Below are positions 25,846 to 37,500 of a stretch of DNA of 64,000 nt, one piece after another. The position numbers were made by a program, and so were the translations under genes. The stretch lies in the NCBI RefSeq assembly GCF_003073045.1, contig NC_037590.1:10993042-11057041 (forward strand). The letters run 5' to 3'. The notes beneath the pieces were generated by a model. It saw nothing but the letters and a program-made list of their open reading frames with translations. It was not told where the DNA came from and did no database searches. Within the stretch, counting starts at the first letter, position 1, and every line of letters begins with the position of its first letter. The stretch comes from Pomacea canaliculata (taxonomy: Eukaryota > Mollusca > Gastropoda > Architaenioglossa > Ampullariidae).

Positions 25846-27692
25846 CCTGCCCATTCTCATGCCGCGGATGAACACCCAGCCTCTCTCTGGCTGGGTGACT
25901 AATTAGGCCCACCCCCTTTTTCTTATGCTTTTCTTTTTTCTCCCTTACCTGGCCCTTTCATCTATATTCTTCTTCTAATCAAACATCACCCTCTTATACT
26001 ATAGTTTTATCCTTCCTATCTTCTGTCTACACTGGTCTTTCACCTGTCTTCTTGTTTTCCATCATGTCTTTCTTTTGAAGTCTTTTTTTTTTCTCTGTGG
26101 CCTCCTTTAGGCCCTGTGTCAGGATCCTGGAGGTTGAGGTCCCTGATGGGGTCCCTTGGGGTTATCGTTGACTGTAAACTATCTTTTCTCTCTCATATCA
26201 AATCTCTACACCTTTCTTGTCAGAAAGCTTTGGACATTCTTAGAGTAGTTGGCCATGTCAGTCTGTATTGTGCCCTGGTCCGCTCCAAGCTAGACTATGG
26301 ATTCATCATCTACGGCTCTGCTCGAGAGTCCTACCTCAAAATTCTTGATCCTATTCCCATCCTGTACAAAGTTTGTACACAGAAGCTGGTGAGCCTCCAC
26401 TTTCTCTGTGCTGCTTTCAGACCTTAGGGTGCTGCCCTGTATGCCATTCGTACCAAGGAGCAAAAGCCATTATCACTCTGTGTTGCACCTCACCTACAAG
26501 ATGTCGGAGAAGAGCCTCTCCCTCTACTACTAGCTCCTCCTTGGACCCTTCCTTTCCAGAGATTCATCTTGATCTTACAGTCTTTAAAAAAGGGGACACT
26601 GATAACATAATTTTTCTCCAACGCTTTCAGGAACTCCCTTCTGACTATCCTGGATTCTGTTCTATCTTTACAGATGGCTCCAAAGTCCTAAGTGGTGGCC
26701 CGGTCACTGCGGCAGCAGTTCCCTCCTGTCAACTGCAATGGGCTGCTTCAGTCCGACTGGCAGATGGCTGTTCTATTTTCACTGCGGAACTTAGGCCATC
26801 TTGTTTGCCTTGCAGCATGTTCACCACTCTTCGGAGCACAACTTTTTAATTATTTCAGACTCTCTCTATACCTTCCAAGCTCTTCTTTCCACTGATTTTG
26901 ACCACCCTCTCATGGTTCCAGTTTCATACAATTCATGCAGCACTCATTCATTGTAACAAGGATATTGTTTTTATTTGGGCTTCTGGCCATGCTGGTATCT
27001 CAGGCTGCTAAGGGTGCATGTCAGTCCCCTGGCAAATTACACTCGCTCATATCATCAGACTGTAAACCTTCTCCCTACAATCAGTCCCTATGGCAACTCA
27101 CCTGGCCAACATAAATTACATGCCACTCTTCCTGTCTTTCCAACCATCTACCTTCGTGCCATCCTGTGAGGTGGGAGGAGGTGGTCCTTGCTAGATTAAA
27201 GTTAGGACACACCTATGCTACACAAGGACACCTCTTATGAGGTGAGCCACCACCAGTTTGTCCATGGTGTAGGGGAAGTTTTAGTGTGGTACATGTTATG
27301 ATTGTTTGTCCTCAGCTCCAGATTATCAGTCAGCAGTTTTTTACAGAAAATTCTTTAGTTTTCTTTCTTCAGGTCTGTCCCATTGGCAGCAGTCTTTACT
27401 TTTTAAGGAGGATAGCACTTTACCATCAGATCTAACAAATTTTATGACCTGATGGCTGTTTGTCTTATGGATTTTTGGTTTGTTGGTGGCCTTTTTGAAT
27501 TTCACCACTCCTTTTTACACTTTGCCCACCCTTTTATATATTGTTTACTTCTTGCGTTGATCTTTTAAAGAATGTTATGGCTATGTCACTCTGGGGGTTT
27601 TGTCCCTAAACTTTTAAAGTTAAGATTACTTTAGGTTGTCGTGATATAGTCTCAGCTGCTGGCACAGCTTTAAAAGCAAACAAACAAACAAA
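25846..27692 (+). mobile_element. I/Jockey-like LINE with RNase H, inserted in TFAM-B exon 5
   Basis: About 1.85 kb on the plus strand, bounded by CCTGTTCAAGC (25835-25845) and CCCGTTCATGC (27693-27703), 9 of 11 bases alike. It begins with a CT-rich 5' segment and then jumps to the end of the reverse transcriptase (GVIVDCKLSFLSHIKSLH, LVRSKLDYGFIIYGSA), followed by RNase H (FTDGSKVLSGG, IFTAELRP). It ends in a tail of CAAA repeats at about 27676-27692. Frames are broken and the central RT is missing, so the copy is inactive. Its orientation is antisense to TFAM-B. Confidence 0.8.
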
Positions 27693-28085
27693 CCCGTTCA
27701 TGCTGAGATCTCATAAACATGAAGTATGCATTAAGTGGCTTCTTTGGCCTTCCCAGACTGTACAACTCCTGTAATGTAAGGATTACATAATACATAGTTT
27801 CATGAAATAGATCTTCTAATACACAAATCATTTAAATCTCAAGCTAAATCACCATCATAAAAAAAATGTTGCTATAGACATTTACATTTCTTTAAATGCC
27901 ATAACAAAATTCTCCAAATTTTCAAGTCATAAATTTATCCTTAAATTAACAGTAATGTTCTTTTAGTGTTGAAGCACCCAACCTGATAGAGAGGATTTTG
28001 TAGAACAACATGAAAGTAATTTTAGACTTTAGTCTTTAAGAATTATGATTTTAATATATTTCTCCTATATGAAATTCAAGATTTC

Positions 28086-28545
28086 CACACTTTGCTATTG
28101 TGCTGTTCATGGCCTCACCCCAATCTCTCTGAGCTTATGTTGCCCTACCAGTCTGGCAGGTTAGTTCGCTCTGCCCACATTTTCTCACTGTCCCATATAT
28201 CAGACTGGAGATGTTCAGCAGTCACTCTCTGGCCCTAGTATTTGAAATGCCCTGCCTTTGTCTCTATGTACAGTTGGAATGCTACATGCTTTCTGATCGG
28301 GACTTAAAACCTATCTCTTTTGGAAATGCCTACTGTAATCAGTTTCCCCTGTTCCTTTCTCCACCTGTGTTCTTTCATGTTCCTGGTAATGTTCACTGTG
28401 CACAAGTGGAGTATGCATGTTTGCCTGATTTTGATGCCCTTCTAAGTCATAAGGCATCATTGCCTACAGTTCGTCATATCTTGTAAAGTACACTGAACTC
28501 ACATCTGTATAGGGAAAACGTGCTATGTAAATTCCATTATTATGC
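28086..28545 (+). mobile_element. L2/CR1-like LINE 3' fragment
   Basis: The plus strand carries the decayed C-terminal part of an L2/CR1-type polyprotein (SELMLPYQSGRLVRSAH and following) and ends in the usual style of such elements, GTAAAGTACACTGAAC then GTGCTATGTAAATTCCATTA. It lies in intron 4 of TFAM-B, antisense to it. Confidence 0.55.
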
Positions 28546-31268
28546 ATTAATCATTTTGTTCTGAAGAAATAATTTTTTTTAAACATTTATTTCTTTAATT
28601 CATATTCTATCATTATTTTATCTTGTAGCATGCATGTAGTATCAACTGTTTAGATACATTTACCAGACCAATCTACTTTGTTTATTACTAAGGAATGGTC
28701 ATGCTTTAGAGGCAGATATATGTATATTGCGGCAAACAGAACGTGGCTTACTAAAATCAAGTGGACAGTGTGTCAGCTGGAAAACCTTATGAGAGGTGCA
28801 CAGAACAGGTCCAGCTGAGTTATTGCTGCATCTCATCATGCCCATCAAATGACTGGTCACAGTTAAGGTACAGAGTGATAGGTATATTGTTCGTGAAGAT
28901 ACTCTGATAATGAATTATGACTAAAAGTGTTTCTTCTGACATGATGATAATTAAAAGTGTAAAACAATTTTATAGATACAGAGTGCTGATCAAACCATAT
29001 CCACCCTGTGTTACATGGAAAACGTAATGTTCACTAACTTGTTTGTCTTTCAATTTTTTTCGATATGCCTTCTTTGCACGTAGTTGAGATTTTTCTTCCT
29101 CACTGAGTCCATCTAAAAACACCAAGTACTTCTGTTTGTAGTCCTGATATTCTTCTTGTGCTTGTAACTTGCGTGCCTGTCAATATATGGAAACCATGCT
29201 AAGCCATGTAAAAGGGTGACTCCTTGCAAGGTAACAGGCTATAAAACCTGAAAGATTAAAATTCCTATATTAAAATCTAAGTGTTTTTTATGATGTGGCT
29301 CCTTCATTTTGTCCTAGACATAAATGGACAAAATGAAAGGAAGTTATCAAAATGGTAACCTGTTTAAGTGTTTAGATATGTGATCATTAACATTTAGATT
29401 CTGATACCACACCATATGTTTATGACTCACATTTTGGTCCTCTTGGCCTAGTTCATGCCATAGCTGACTTACAATTTTGGCTACTTCACCAACTCTGGCA
29501 CCTTAAAAAAATGGGGAAAAGAAAACTATACCACGAAGTTCTACATCTCACTTCTCTTTCTAAAATTCTATCAAAAATTACCAAAATAGTATTGTTACCA
29601 AAAGTGTTAACATAATTTAAAATAACATGCAATGTTCTTGGGGTTGTTTTGCTTCATTGTCACTAAAATATAAACAAGCAACAGAAACAATACCTGATAT
29701 TTAAAACTGAAAATAAATAAGATTTGTGTGTCTTTAACAAACCTGGCTTATTCTTTTGAACTTCTGAATACTTCTCCTTCATAAACTTAACAAATGGGTG
29801 AAGTGGTCTCTTTGGTGCATCAGGGGACTGGACAGACTGAGACATGTTGATGAAGCATTGTGCATCTTGAACTGGTCTGTAGACACAAGATAACTAAGAT
29901 GGTTACTTAACATGGCATTAAGCATTGTAACACAAAAACCATATAATTTTCTTTTATGTTACCAAAATTACCTTCAGTATAGTACTATTTTTAACAGCCA
30001 TACAAATCAAAATCTTAACTTTTTAAACATTTTTCTTTCAGCTAAAATTAAACCATGCTCCTTCAAAAATTTTAAGTCATGCCCATTCCACTTCGGCACT
30101 ACCCGGAGATACAACACCTATATTTAGCAGAAAATAAGACTATTCACAATGTTAAACTTAAACTCATTAAATTCATGCCATTCCTTTCAAAGAAATGCTA
30201 AATGCAGCTGTGCAGTTCTATTCAAACTGAAAATTTTTGTAGAAATGCACAGCAACACGTAAAGCTAAAGGAGAAAAAATGTAAAAAAAAAAAGTAGATT
30301 TTAAATACAAAAAATAGATGGAAGACTTCAATGAGACAGAAATGAGAGAAATCTCTATAACACTCTACAAACAAGCACTCTCACACACATCTGCCCAAGA
30401 GGGAATGGAGGATACAGAGAGGTGGTTAATTTTTTATTCTCCAAGATAAACATGAAAGTGTTGGCGTGTTGCATATTATTTAAACATAGATTTGAAGAGT
30501 TTGGGTGTGTTTTATAATGGCTGTCACTGACGGCAAGCATATTTTTACAGGTCATTATATGGTTCAAATAGCATCTCATTCTGCAAAGTACTAACCCCTC
30601 TATGATGATCTTAATGCAGTTGTCGTGTCGGGAAAACAGTCGACTGGCCCCTTGGGGGCACATCTTCGACATCCCATATCAGCATGTTCTGACCGTAATG
30701 TGTACCAGCCTATGCAGTTTTTTAGTGCCATTTTGCTTATAAAAATATTCCTCCGAGATCTGAAATGGCTTCGGTACAATTCGCCTAAGAAAAGAAAATT
30801 CCCTCTCTCACTCCATAGTTTAGACCCAATCTAAGTGACATTCTCCAGCCCTGACTTTCGAAGCAGTTTATATTTAAATATCTCTGAAAAAATAGTCTCA
30901 TATATATTTGGAGACACAGACACGTGAAAATGTACTTTAGAATTTTCGACAATCCCACAGCAAACATACCCATTTGTAGTTAATACCAAACGTTTCGCGT
31001 AAACACCAGCAATAAAGCGCCTGCATACAGACGCGACGGTCATGTTTACGCTGATCACGAACTTGTGAAACCAAACCGGAAGTTATTACACAGCCACCCA
31101 CCCCCCGCTACGAGAAGTCTGACGAAACTATGGCTAGACTTCTTACTACACCGCGTATTCAGCGTAAAGGCGATGGTAAATCGCTACTGTTAATATATAT
31201 ATGAAGATACGCGATATCTAGGTTTCTTTCTATTGTAACAAAATGACTTTGTCTCTCGCAAGAGATAC

Positions 31269-31485
31269 CATGCCATCGCGAACTTGTATTACTGGACTGC
31301 TAGCAGACGATTTTTTTTTCAAGTTAACTGCTAAAACGAGGCATTAGATGACAAAGCTTCCGGTTTATTTTTCTTTTTTTCGTTTAGGCTCGCCGAGACT
31401 AACAGCGGAGAACTTCGCAAGAGGCTAAACGTTGGTCTTGGCAGACAGACAGCAATCCACCTATACACGTCCATGATGCCATCAA
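31269..31485 (+). repeat. SINE-1 copy, forward, upstream of TFAM-B
   Basis: A near-complete unit from GCGAACTTGTATTACTGG through GGCTCGCCGAGACTAACAGC to ACACGTCCATGATG. It lies about 225 bp upstream of the TFAM-B start. The piece between it and the gene also has SINE-1-like words (CACGAACTTGT, AAACCGGAAG), so the ETS-like GGAAG there may be repeat-derived. Confidence 0.75.
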
Positions 31486-33029
31486 TGTTCAAGTATAAGA
31501 ACCACACCTTTTATTGTATGTCTAGATCTATTTCATTTCAGTCCCTTTGCCACGTCCACCACCCTTTCCACCTCGTGCGCGTTTGTGTATATTTACACAC
31601 CCTCATAATCTTCATGGTAACTATGCATCTATGGCTTTATTAGGTGGCAGCATTGATTGTGACATAGTTATGGCTGCTGGACAAGTTTTCATTAAATGCA
31701 GATTCCTAGGGATCCCCCCCTTTTTTTTTAAACTAAGACCACTCGGATTTCCATATTATGCACTGACTGCAATAAAAGGGATTATGCATATGTGCACTAT
31801 AGTGTGATATGCATGAAATTGTATAGCTGTATTACATATCTACAGTATGGGCAACTGATAATTGTAAGATGTGTATTGCTATGAGCAAGAGGTGTTTAAA
31901 ATTGTACTAGTACAACAAAAGTGCATTGTCAGTACAGTTAAGGTATCTACAAATGTTACTTAAAAAAAGGATGTACATATAATTCACAGGGCCTGTAGCA
32001 TCAATTTACAGCAGAAACAGTCATGGTCACCTTGTGCTGAATGCTGGTTGCAGGTGATTTGTGGGTTGGTTTGGGTGACGCGAGCCGCTTTCCATCAGGA
32101 CCATAGCACCTTGCGGCAAAATATGGTATTTCTCACTTGCTCAGAACCAAAGTTTTACTGCTTTTCCAAGCAGGACCACCCTCCTTTCAGTAAACAGGTG
32201 CAAGCACTGTAAACAGGTGCAAGACTTCTGCCTGCTATTTATACTGGACAGTTTGGGTGCTTTGTCACCCGTCTCGCGCGACCAAGCATGGAGTGGAAAG
32301 GGATGCGGGGTGGAGGGAACAAGCACTGTCAGCGGTACACGCTGCCCTAAACAAGCTCTCCCGCTACAATAATATATGTCTAGAAGTTCGGGGCTTTTGG
32401 AGAGAGGAAATGAAAACACTTGCAAACAGAAAAACAAAATCAGCTAGAAACAAATTATGACAATGAATTGTAGATTAATTATAATCTTTTATGGTTAGTC
32501 ACTTTCAATTATACCAGCTCCTTTTTTCTGAAAAGTCATTTAAGAGAGAACATGCAAGACCCTGGGTGAAACAAAAACTAAACTGTTATGACACATTAGG
32601 TCTCTTTTCATGATTAATACCTGTAAATTTAAAAACATTGATTGCTAAATGTGACTTTTCTTTCTGATTATAGGGGATGTAGGAAAACAGAAAGATGTAG
32701 CAGTTCATGGGTATAACTCAGTAGGCAGTATAGTTTCCTTAGTGTTAGATCGATAGCTTCAGAGCCGGGTAGATTTGGCTTAGATGGGTCACGTGTTCTA
32801 GCAGTATATAGTTCAGGGTAGATGTTTAGTCGGGGTCTTTTCCGAATACAACAGGGACTACCGTCTCTGAGCGCCATACCAGCAAGTCTGAGGGAGGCCC
32901 GTTCTAAGTGAACGCTACTTGCTGGCACTTGCAGTCTGGAACCTTGGAGAGTGAGGAAGGGGTCTCCACCCTCGCAGACGACAAGAAGGGGATACAGTGA
33001 TACACCGACGAACCGGGAAGGATGGGACT
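31486..33029. other. Spacer between TFAM-B and TFAM-C, no gene recognised
   Basis: Short frames only. From about 32680 to 33029 the sequence becomes richer in G+C and CpG than its surroundings and stops close to the left edge of the TFAM-C duplication block. It looks like an inserted element of unknown type, but I see no inverted ends, domain or tail. Confidence 0.4.
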
Positions 33030-33177
33030 TGAAAAGAGCATTGCAAAGCTGACCATATTCTCAGTTCTTAAAACAAAACAAAACCTTTGCTTGCAGTCTA
33101 AATTTCCTTTCAAATTTAATTCATTTACATACAGAGTCTGAGGCACACAATTCAACAGCTTTACAAAACTGTCAGTA

Positions 33178-33395
33178 CTTTTATTAAGAGTATGTCTCTA
33201 GCTTTCACTCAAGCTAATCAACGAGTCGGTTTCCTACTCATCACAAATAAAAGCTAGCCCAGTAAGGACTCGGGCTGTCTTCGGAACTGATTTTTATTAA
33301 GAGTTACACTCTCTAGCTTTCACTCAAGCTGCTTTCTATTCATCATAAATAAAAACTAACCCAGTAAGGATTTGGGTCATCTACTGAACATTGGG
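33178..33395. repeat. Roughly 110-bp direct tandem duplication
   Basis: Two adjacent diverged units each contain TTTTATTAAGAG, CTAGCTTTCACTCAAGCT and CCAGTAAGGA. The matching array exists in block D (about 44325-44520), so it predates the C/D duplication. It lies in the 3' flank of TFAM-C. Confidence 0.65.
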
Positions 33396-34566
33396 GTTAC
33401 TGGCCAGCACTACAAGCATGCGCATCATGCTTATCTAGTTCTCTCGGAATAGTTCCCAAAGTCCATTCTGCTTTGAGGCTTTCACAAGCTCTAAAATGCC
33501 TCTCAGAAATGATCATTCTATGCAAAAAAAAAAACAACAAAAACGTCCAGAAACTCTTAACCCATTCATAAATTTAGGTATTTGCCAATAGAGAAAGATC
33601 ATGGGTATTTAATTCTAAATACATGTTCAGTGAATTCTGAATTTTACTAACATCAAATGATAATTTACTCAATACCCTCATTATATAATGCTGGGAGAAG
33701 TTCTCATATGATACCTGTACATTATTACATCCAAAATAGAGTTCAATGTCAACAGCCATCAAAAGTCCTTTAATTTTTTTCATACACATTTCTACCTTTC
33801 AGTGACACACTACAAACTTGGTCATCATCATATAAAAAGACCCAGATCACACTTTTTTTCTGAATGCATGCATGCACACACATTCACTAACGAATCACTC
33901 AGGTTACATGTAACATAAAATCAGTCAGCTTAATGAAATTTTGTCTGCCATTTTCACCTGTTGGAACCAAAGAAACATAAATGGAAAAAAAATTAAGCTA
34001 TTGCTTTCCCAGGATTACAATCAGCTGACACCTTTAACTTAGACAAGCTACTCTGATGAGTTGATTAAAAAAAACCCACTTCTCCATGCAGAGCTGATGT
34101 CTGTTTAAAAAAGAAAGGTAAAAAGAAATCCGTCCTTAACAAACAAAAAACTCCTCCCTCTCCTTGTTTATGTTGTTTGGCAAAATACATTTTAATGTTA
34201 TTTAGAGCTTGCAAAATTACCACAATTACTTTACTGGGAAAAAAAAAACATGACACAAAGATATCAAAATATATCAGGAATCAGCTTCTGATTCTCCTAA
34301 AATGTGTGGCTTTTTGTGACTTTCCTTCTGGATGCTGGTGATACTCAGACACTTTATCCAAATTCCTTCACTGGAAAGCAAACACATCTGTCAAAGAGGT
34401 CTACACGAAGAGAATAAGACATATGCATGAAACAAATGCATCAGAACAATTCAAGAATCTGTTATTCTTCTGAAACGTGTGACTTCTTTGTGACTTTCCT
34501 TCTGGAAGCTGGCGATACCGAGATTGTCTTCTGTCTTTTGGCTGATGGGAAGGATTTCTTTGCTAC

Positions 34567-37500
34567 TTAAGAAACAAAAGTTCTTTTGAATTTAGCAAGA
34601 AATTTTCTGCGAACAACATCTTCCCGTCTCATTTCTATCATTTTCTTCTCCCACTCTTCTAATTCCTTGAAGTACTGTTCTCTTCTAACCTTGGCATCTT
34701 CCTCATATATCTGCAAGAAAATTCATTAACAATGATTTTAGAAGGACATTCAGTTCACGTTTTTACTATCTTAATAGATTAACAGATAACGAATGTAAGT
34801 GGTTCTTTTTAAACTTGAGAATATTTTTAGTTTAGTTTGTTCCTTGCTACTCCGCTCCACCGTCCTTGTTGACAATGCTCCCCAGATACGTGAAGCGGTC
34901 TGCTACCAGGATGTTCTCTCCTTGAAGTTGTAGTGGGAGTTCCTGGTTCTTGTTGATTCTCATCACTTCGGTCTTCTTTCTGTTGACCTTTAAGCCAGTC
35001 TTCTCTGCTTCCTCGGCTAGCTTACTCAGTTTGGTTTGTGCATGCTGCTGCCAATCAGATAAGGTCATCTGCAAAGTCCAGGTCCTCTAGCTGTTTGGTG
35101 AAGGTCCAGTGGATACCGGTGTTGTTGTCTTGCGCATAAGACAGTCTATGATCATCAGGAAGATTGTTGGTGATGATATGTAAACCTGTCTTACGCCGGT
35201 CTTCATTACGAAAGGTTTAGTGAGTTTGTCGTTGTGGACAACTTGGTAGGAAAAGTCTTCGTACGATCCCTGGATAATGTTTATGAGCTTAGGCAGAATA
35301 CCATAGTAAATCATCAGACTCCAGATGACGTCCCTGTCTACACTGTCAAAGGCCTTCTAAAGTCCACAAAACTTATACAACTGTTACAGAAACCGCAAAC
35401 TTAAGAATACACCAGTAAAAATATTATAAAAATTCAACTACCTCTTTCTCCTCTTTGGGAATATTGTGCCAGTAATCTGCAAGACGTTTATTAAATTGCT
35501 GAAAAAAGTTAAAAGTCCTTGCATTAGAATATTAATTATATAATGCTGGACATACTATCTTCTCTAGATCTTATCAGAATAACCACCATAGCTAAGTATA
35601 TAAAAAAGGCATTCTGCACACACACACACACAGTGCATCAACATGTAAATACATAAATATTAAATATTTTAAAAACCAACCTGAAACGGTTTGTGTTCTT
35701 TTCCAGATATCCGTAGATATAGGTGATAAAAACTAACCTGTAAATTCCAGCCTCCAAAACTCATCCGTTAATTATCCACTAAGATTCGCACCTGTGATCA
35801 ACAAGCGCTGATAACTGTGCTACGTTACGCTTGTGCACCATTCACAACATTGCTGCAGTCAACACCAATCAGAGAGAGAGAATGAGCGACAGGTGGGATA
35901 ATTCGGACGCTGACAGTCTGCATTTCTCGTGGTTTTGAAAACTGCTATTTTAGCATGAGAAATGCAGACTTTCAACCTCCGAATAGTCCAAACTGGCAAC
36001 TTTGTGAAGGCTGCACTAGAGTGATGTAATACAGCATTACTGGCACTCGTTGATCGCAGGTGCGAATCGCGTACTTTTCTAGCGGATAATTAACGGATGG
36101 GTTTTGAAAGCTGAAATTTACAGGTTACGTTGATATTGCCTTTACTACCGATATCTTCAAAAAATGCAAACCTTTCAGGTTGGTCTTTAGAGTTTAAACC
36201 ACAAATTGTACTCTCTGCTTAGTGTGTAAATCCAAAAGTAACAGACTGTTATACACGTAACAGAGACTGTGATGAGTTTGTTTTTTAAGTGTACACAGCA
36301 TACACAGCAAAGGCAGAGAATCTTTTTTTAAAGTCCACAAATTTTGTTTTCCATTCAAAAGATGGTCCTCAGCCTATTTTCTTTTCACCACTCACAATCA
36401 TAGATGTATCACCCCGTTCAAGCCGAGAAGATCTCACAAACAGCATGAATGCGTTTGGTGGTTTCTTTGGCTTTCCCAGATTGCGAAACTCCTGCAGTGC
36501 AAGGATTACATGATCTATGAAAATATGTACATAAAATAACTTGCAGATTTTATGCACTAAATGTTTTCATAATTTATATCTCAAGCTAAATCACTCTCAT
36601 AAAAAATTTTGCTGCAAACATTTACATTTTTTCACAGAACAATCCTTCAAATTTTATTCTCAAGTCATAAATTTATCCTCAAATGAACAACTGAGCATCT
36701 TTTAATATTATGTAACCAATGAACAACTCGAAAGCTTCCTGGCACCATATACATTTTGAAATGAAGGACATATATCTGTCTTGCTTTGATAAACTCATCT
36801 TTCACTAACTTGTTTTTCTTTAAATCTTTCTCGATGTGCCCTTTGTGCACGTGTATCATTATGTAGCTGAGCTTTTTCTTGCTCACTGAGTCCATCTAAA
36901 AACACCAAATACTTCTGTTTGTAGTCCTGATATTCTTCTTGTGCATGTAACTTGTATGCCTGTTAAGACCAAAGAAAAAAACATGCTACAATTAAATGGG
37001 TGACTCCTTGCATGCATAAATTGCAGGTAATTAAAAATTATATTCTATTAAGGTAACAGGATATAAATCTACGAGGATTAAATTTTTAAAACTCTGAGTG
37101 TTTTTTGATGAAGTGATTCTTTCATCCTGTCCTAGACATAAATGGACAAAATGAAAAGACAAAGTTTGCATCAATTACCTGTGTTTAGATTTGTGATTTT
37201 AAACAAGTAGATACTGGAACTATACTACATCAATCAAACACACGTTTCCGCCAGTTCCTATTTATAACTCACATTTCGCTCCTCTGGGTCTAGTTCCTGC
37301 CATAGTTGACTTGCAATCTTGCTTATTTTATGCATATTGGCACCTTGATTAAAAAAGGGGAAAAAGAAAACCATGTAACAACATTCTATATCTCATACTC
37401 CAATATTTATATCAAAAATTACCAAAATTGTAGTAATATAAAAAATTTTAATATAGCTTAAAAATATGCAATATTTTCAGGTTATTTTTTTAGGTCATGA

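Larger units (their letters stand above)
23095..31043 (-). pseudogene. TFAM: TFAM-B: TFAM paralogue with HMG-box-B exon split by a LINE
   Basis: Minus-strand exons: 30970-31043, 29743-29876, 29431-29501, 29039-29176, exon 5 in two pieces (27693-27768 and 25818-25845), 25403-25459 and 23095-23244. All other exons are open, in phase, and have GT-AG sites. The leader is MTVASVCRRFIAGVYAKR. Box A is well kept (APKRPLHPF, VSQLWHELGQ, YKQKYLVFLDGL). Exon 5, the start of box B (SLGRPKKPLNAYFMFMRS), is interrupted after about 25 codons by a LINE at 25846-27692, with an 11-bp duplication of the target. Reading on into the LINE meets a stop after seven codons, giving roughly 171 residues with box A only. 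Exon 5 should be 96 nt with phase 0 on both sides, so skipping it would keep the frame but lose 32 residues of box B. Whether any product is made is unknown; I call it a probable pseudogene. Confidence 0.82.

Noticed and set aside
26373-26849. 158-residue frame as a host gene
   Set aside because: It contains the LINE RNase H motif FTDGSK and lies in the element that splits TFAM-B exon 5.
3184-31043. Functional cluster of mitochondrial genes (SLC25A16 with TFAM)
   Set aside because: CAMLG lies between them and CPE beyond; nothing in the sequence shows joint regulation, and chance proximity is enough.
31075-31084. ETS-like ACCGGAAGTT upstream of TFAM-B
   Set aside because: The neighbouring words also occur in SINE-1 copies, so the site may be repeat-derived rather than a kept promoter element.
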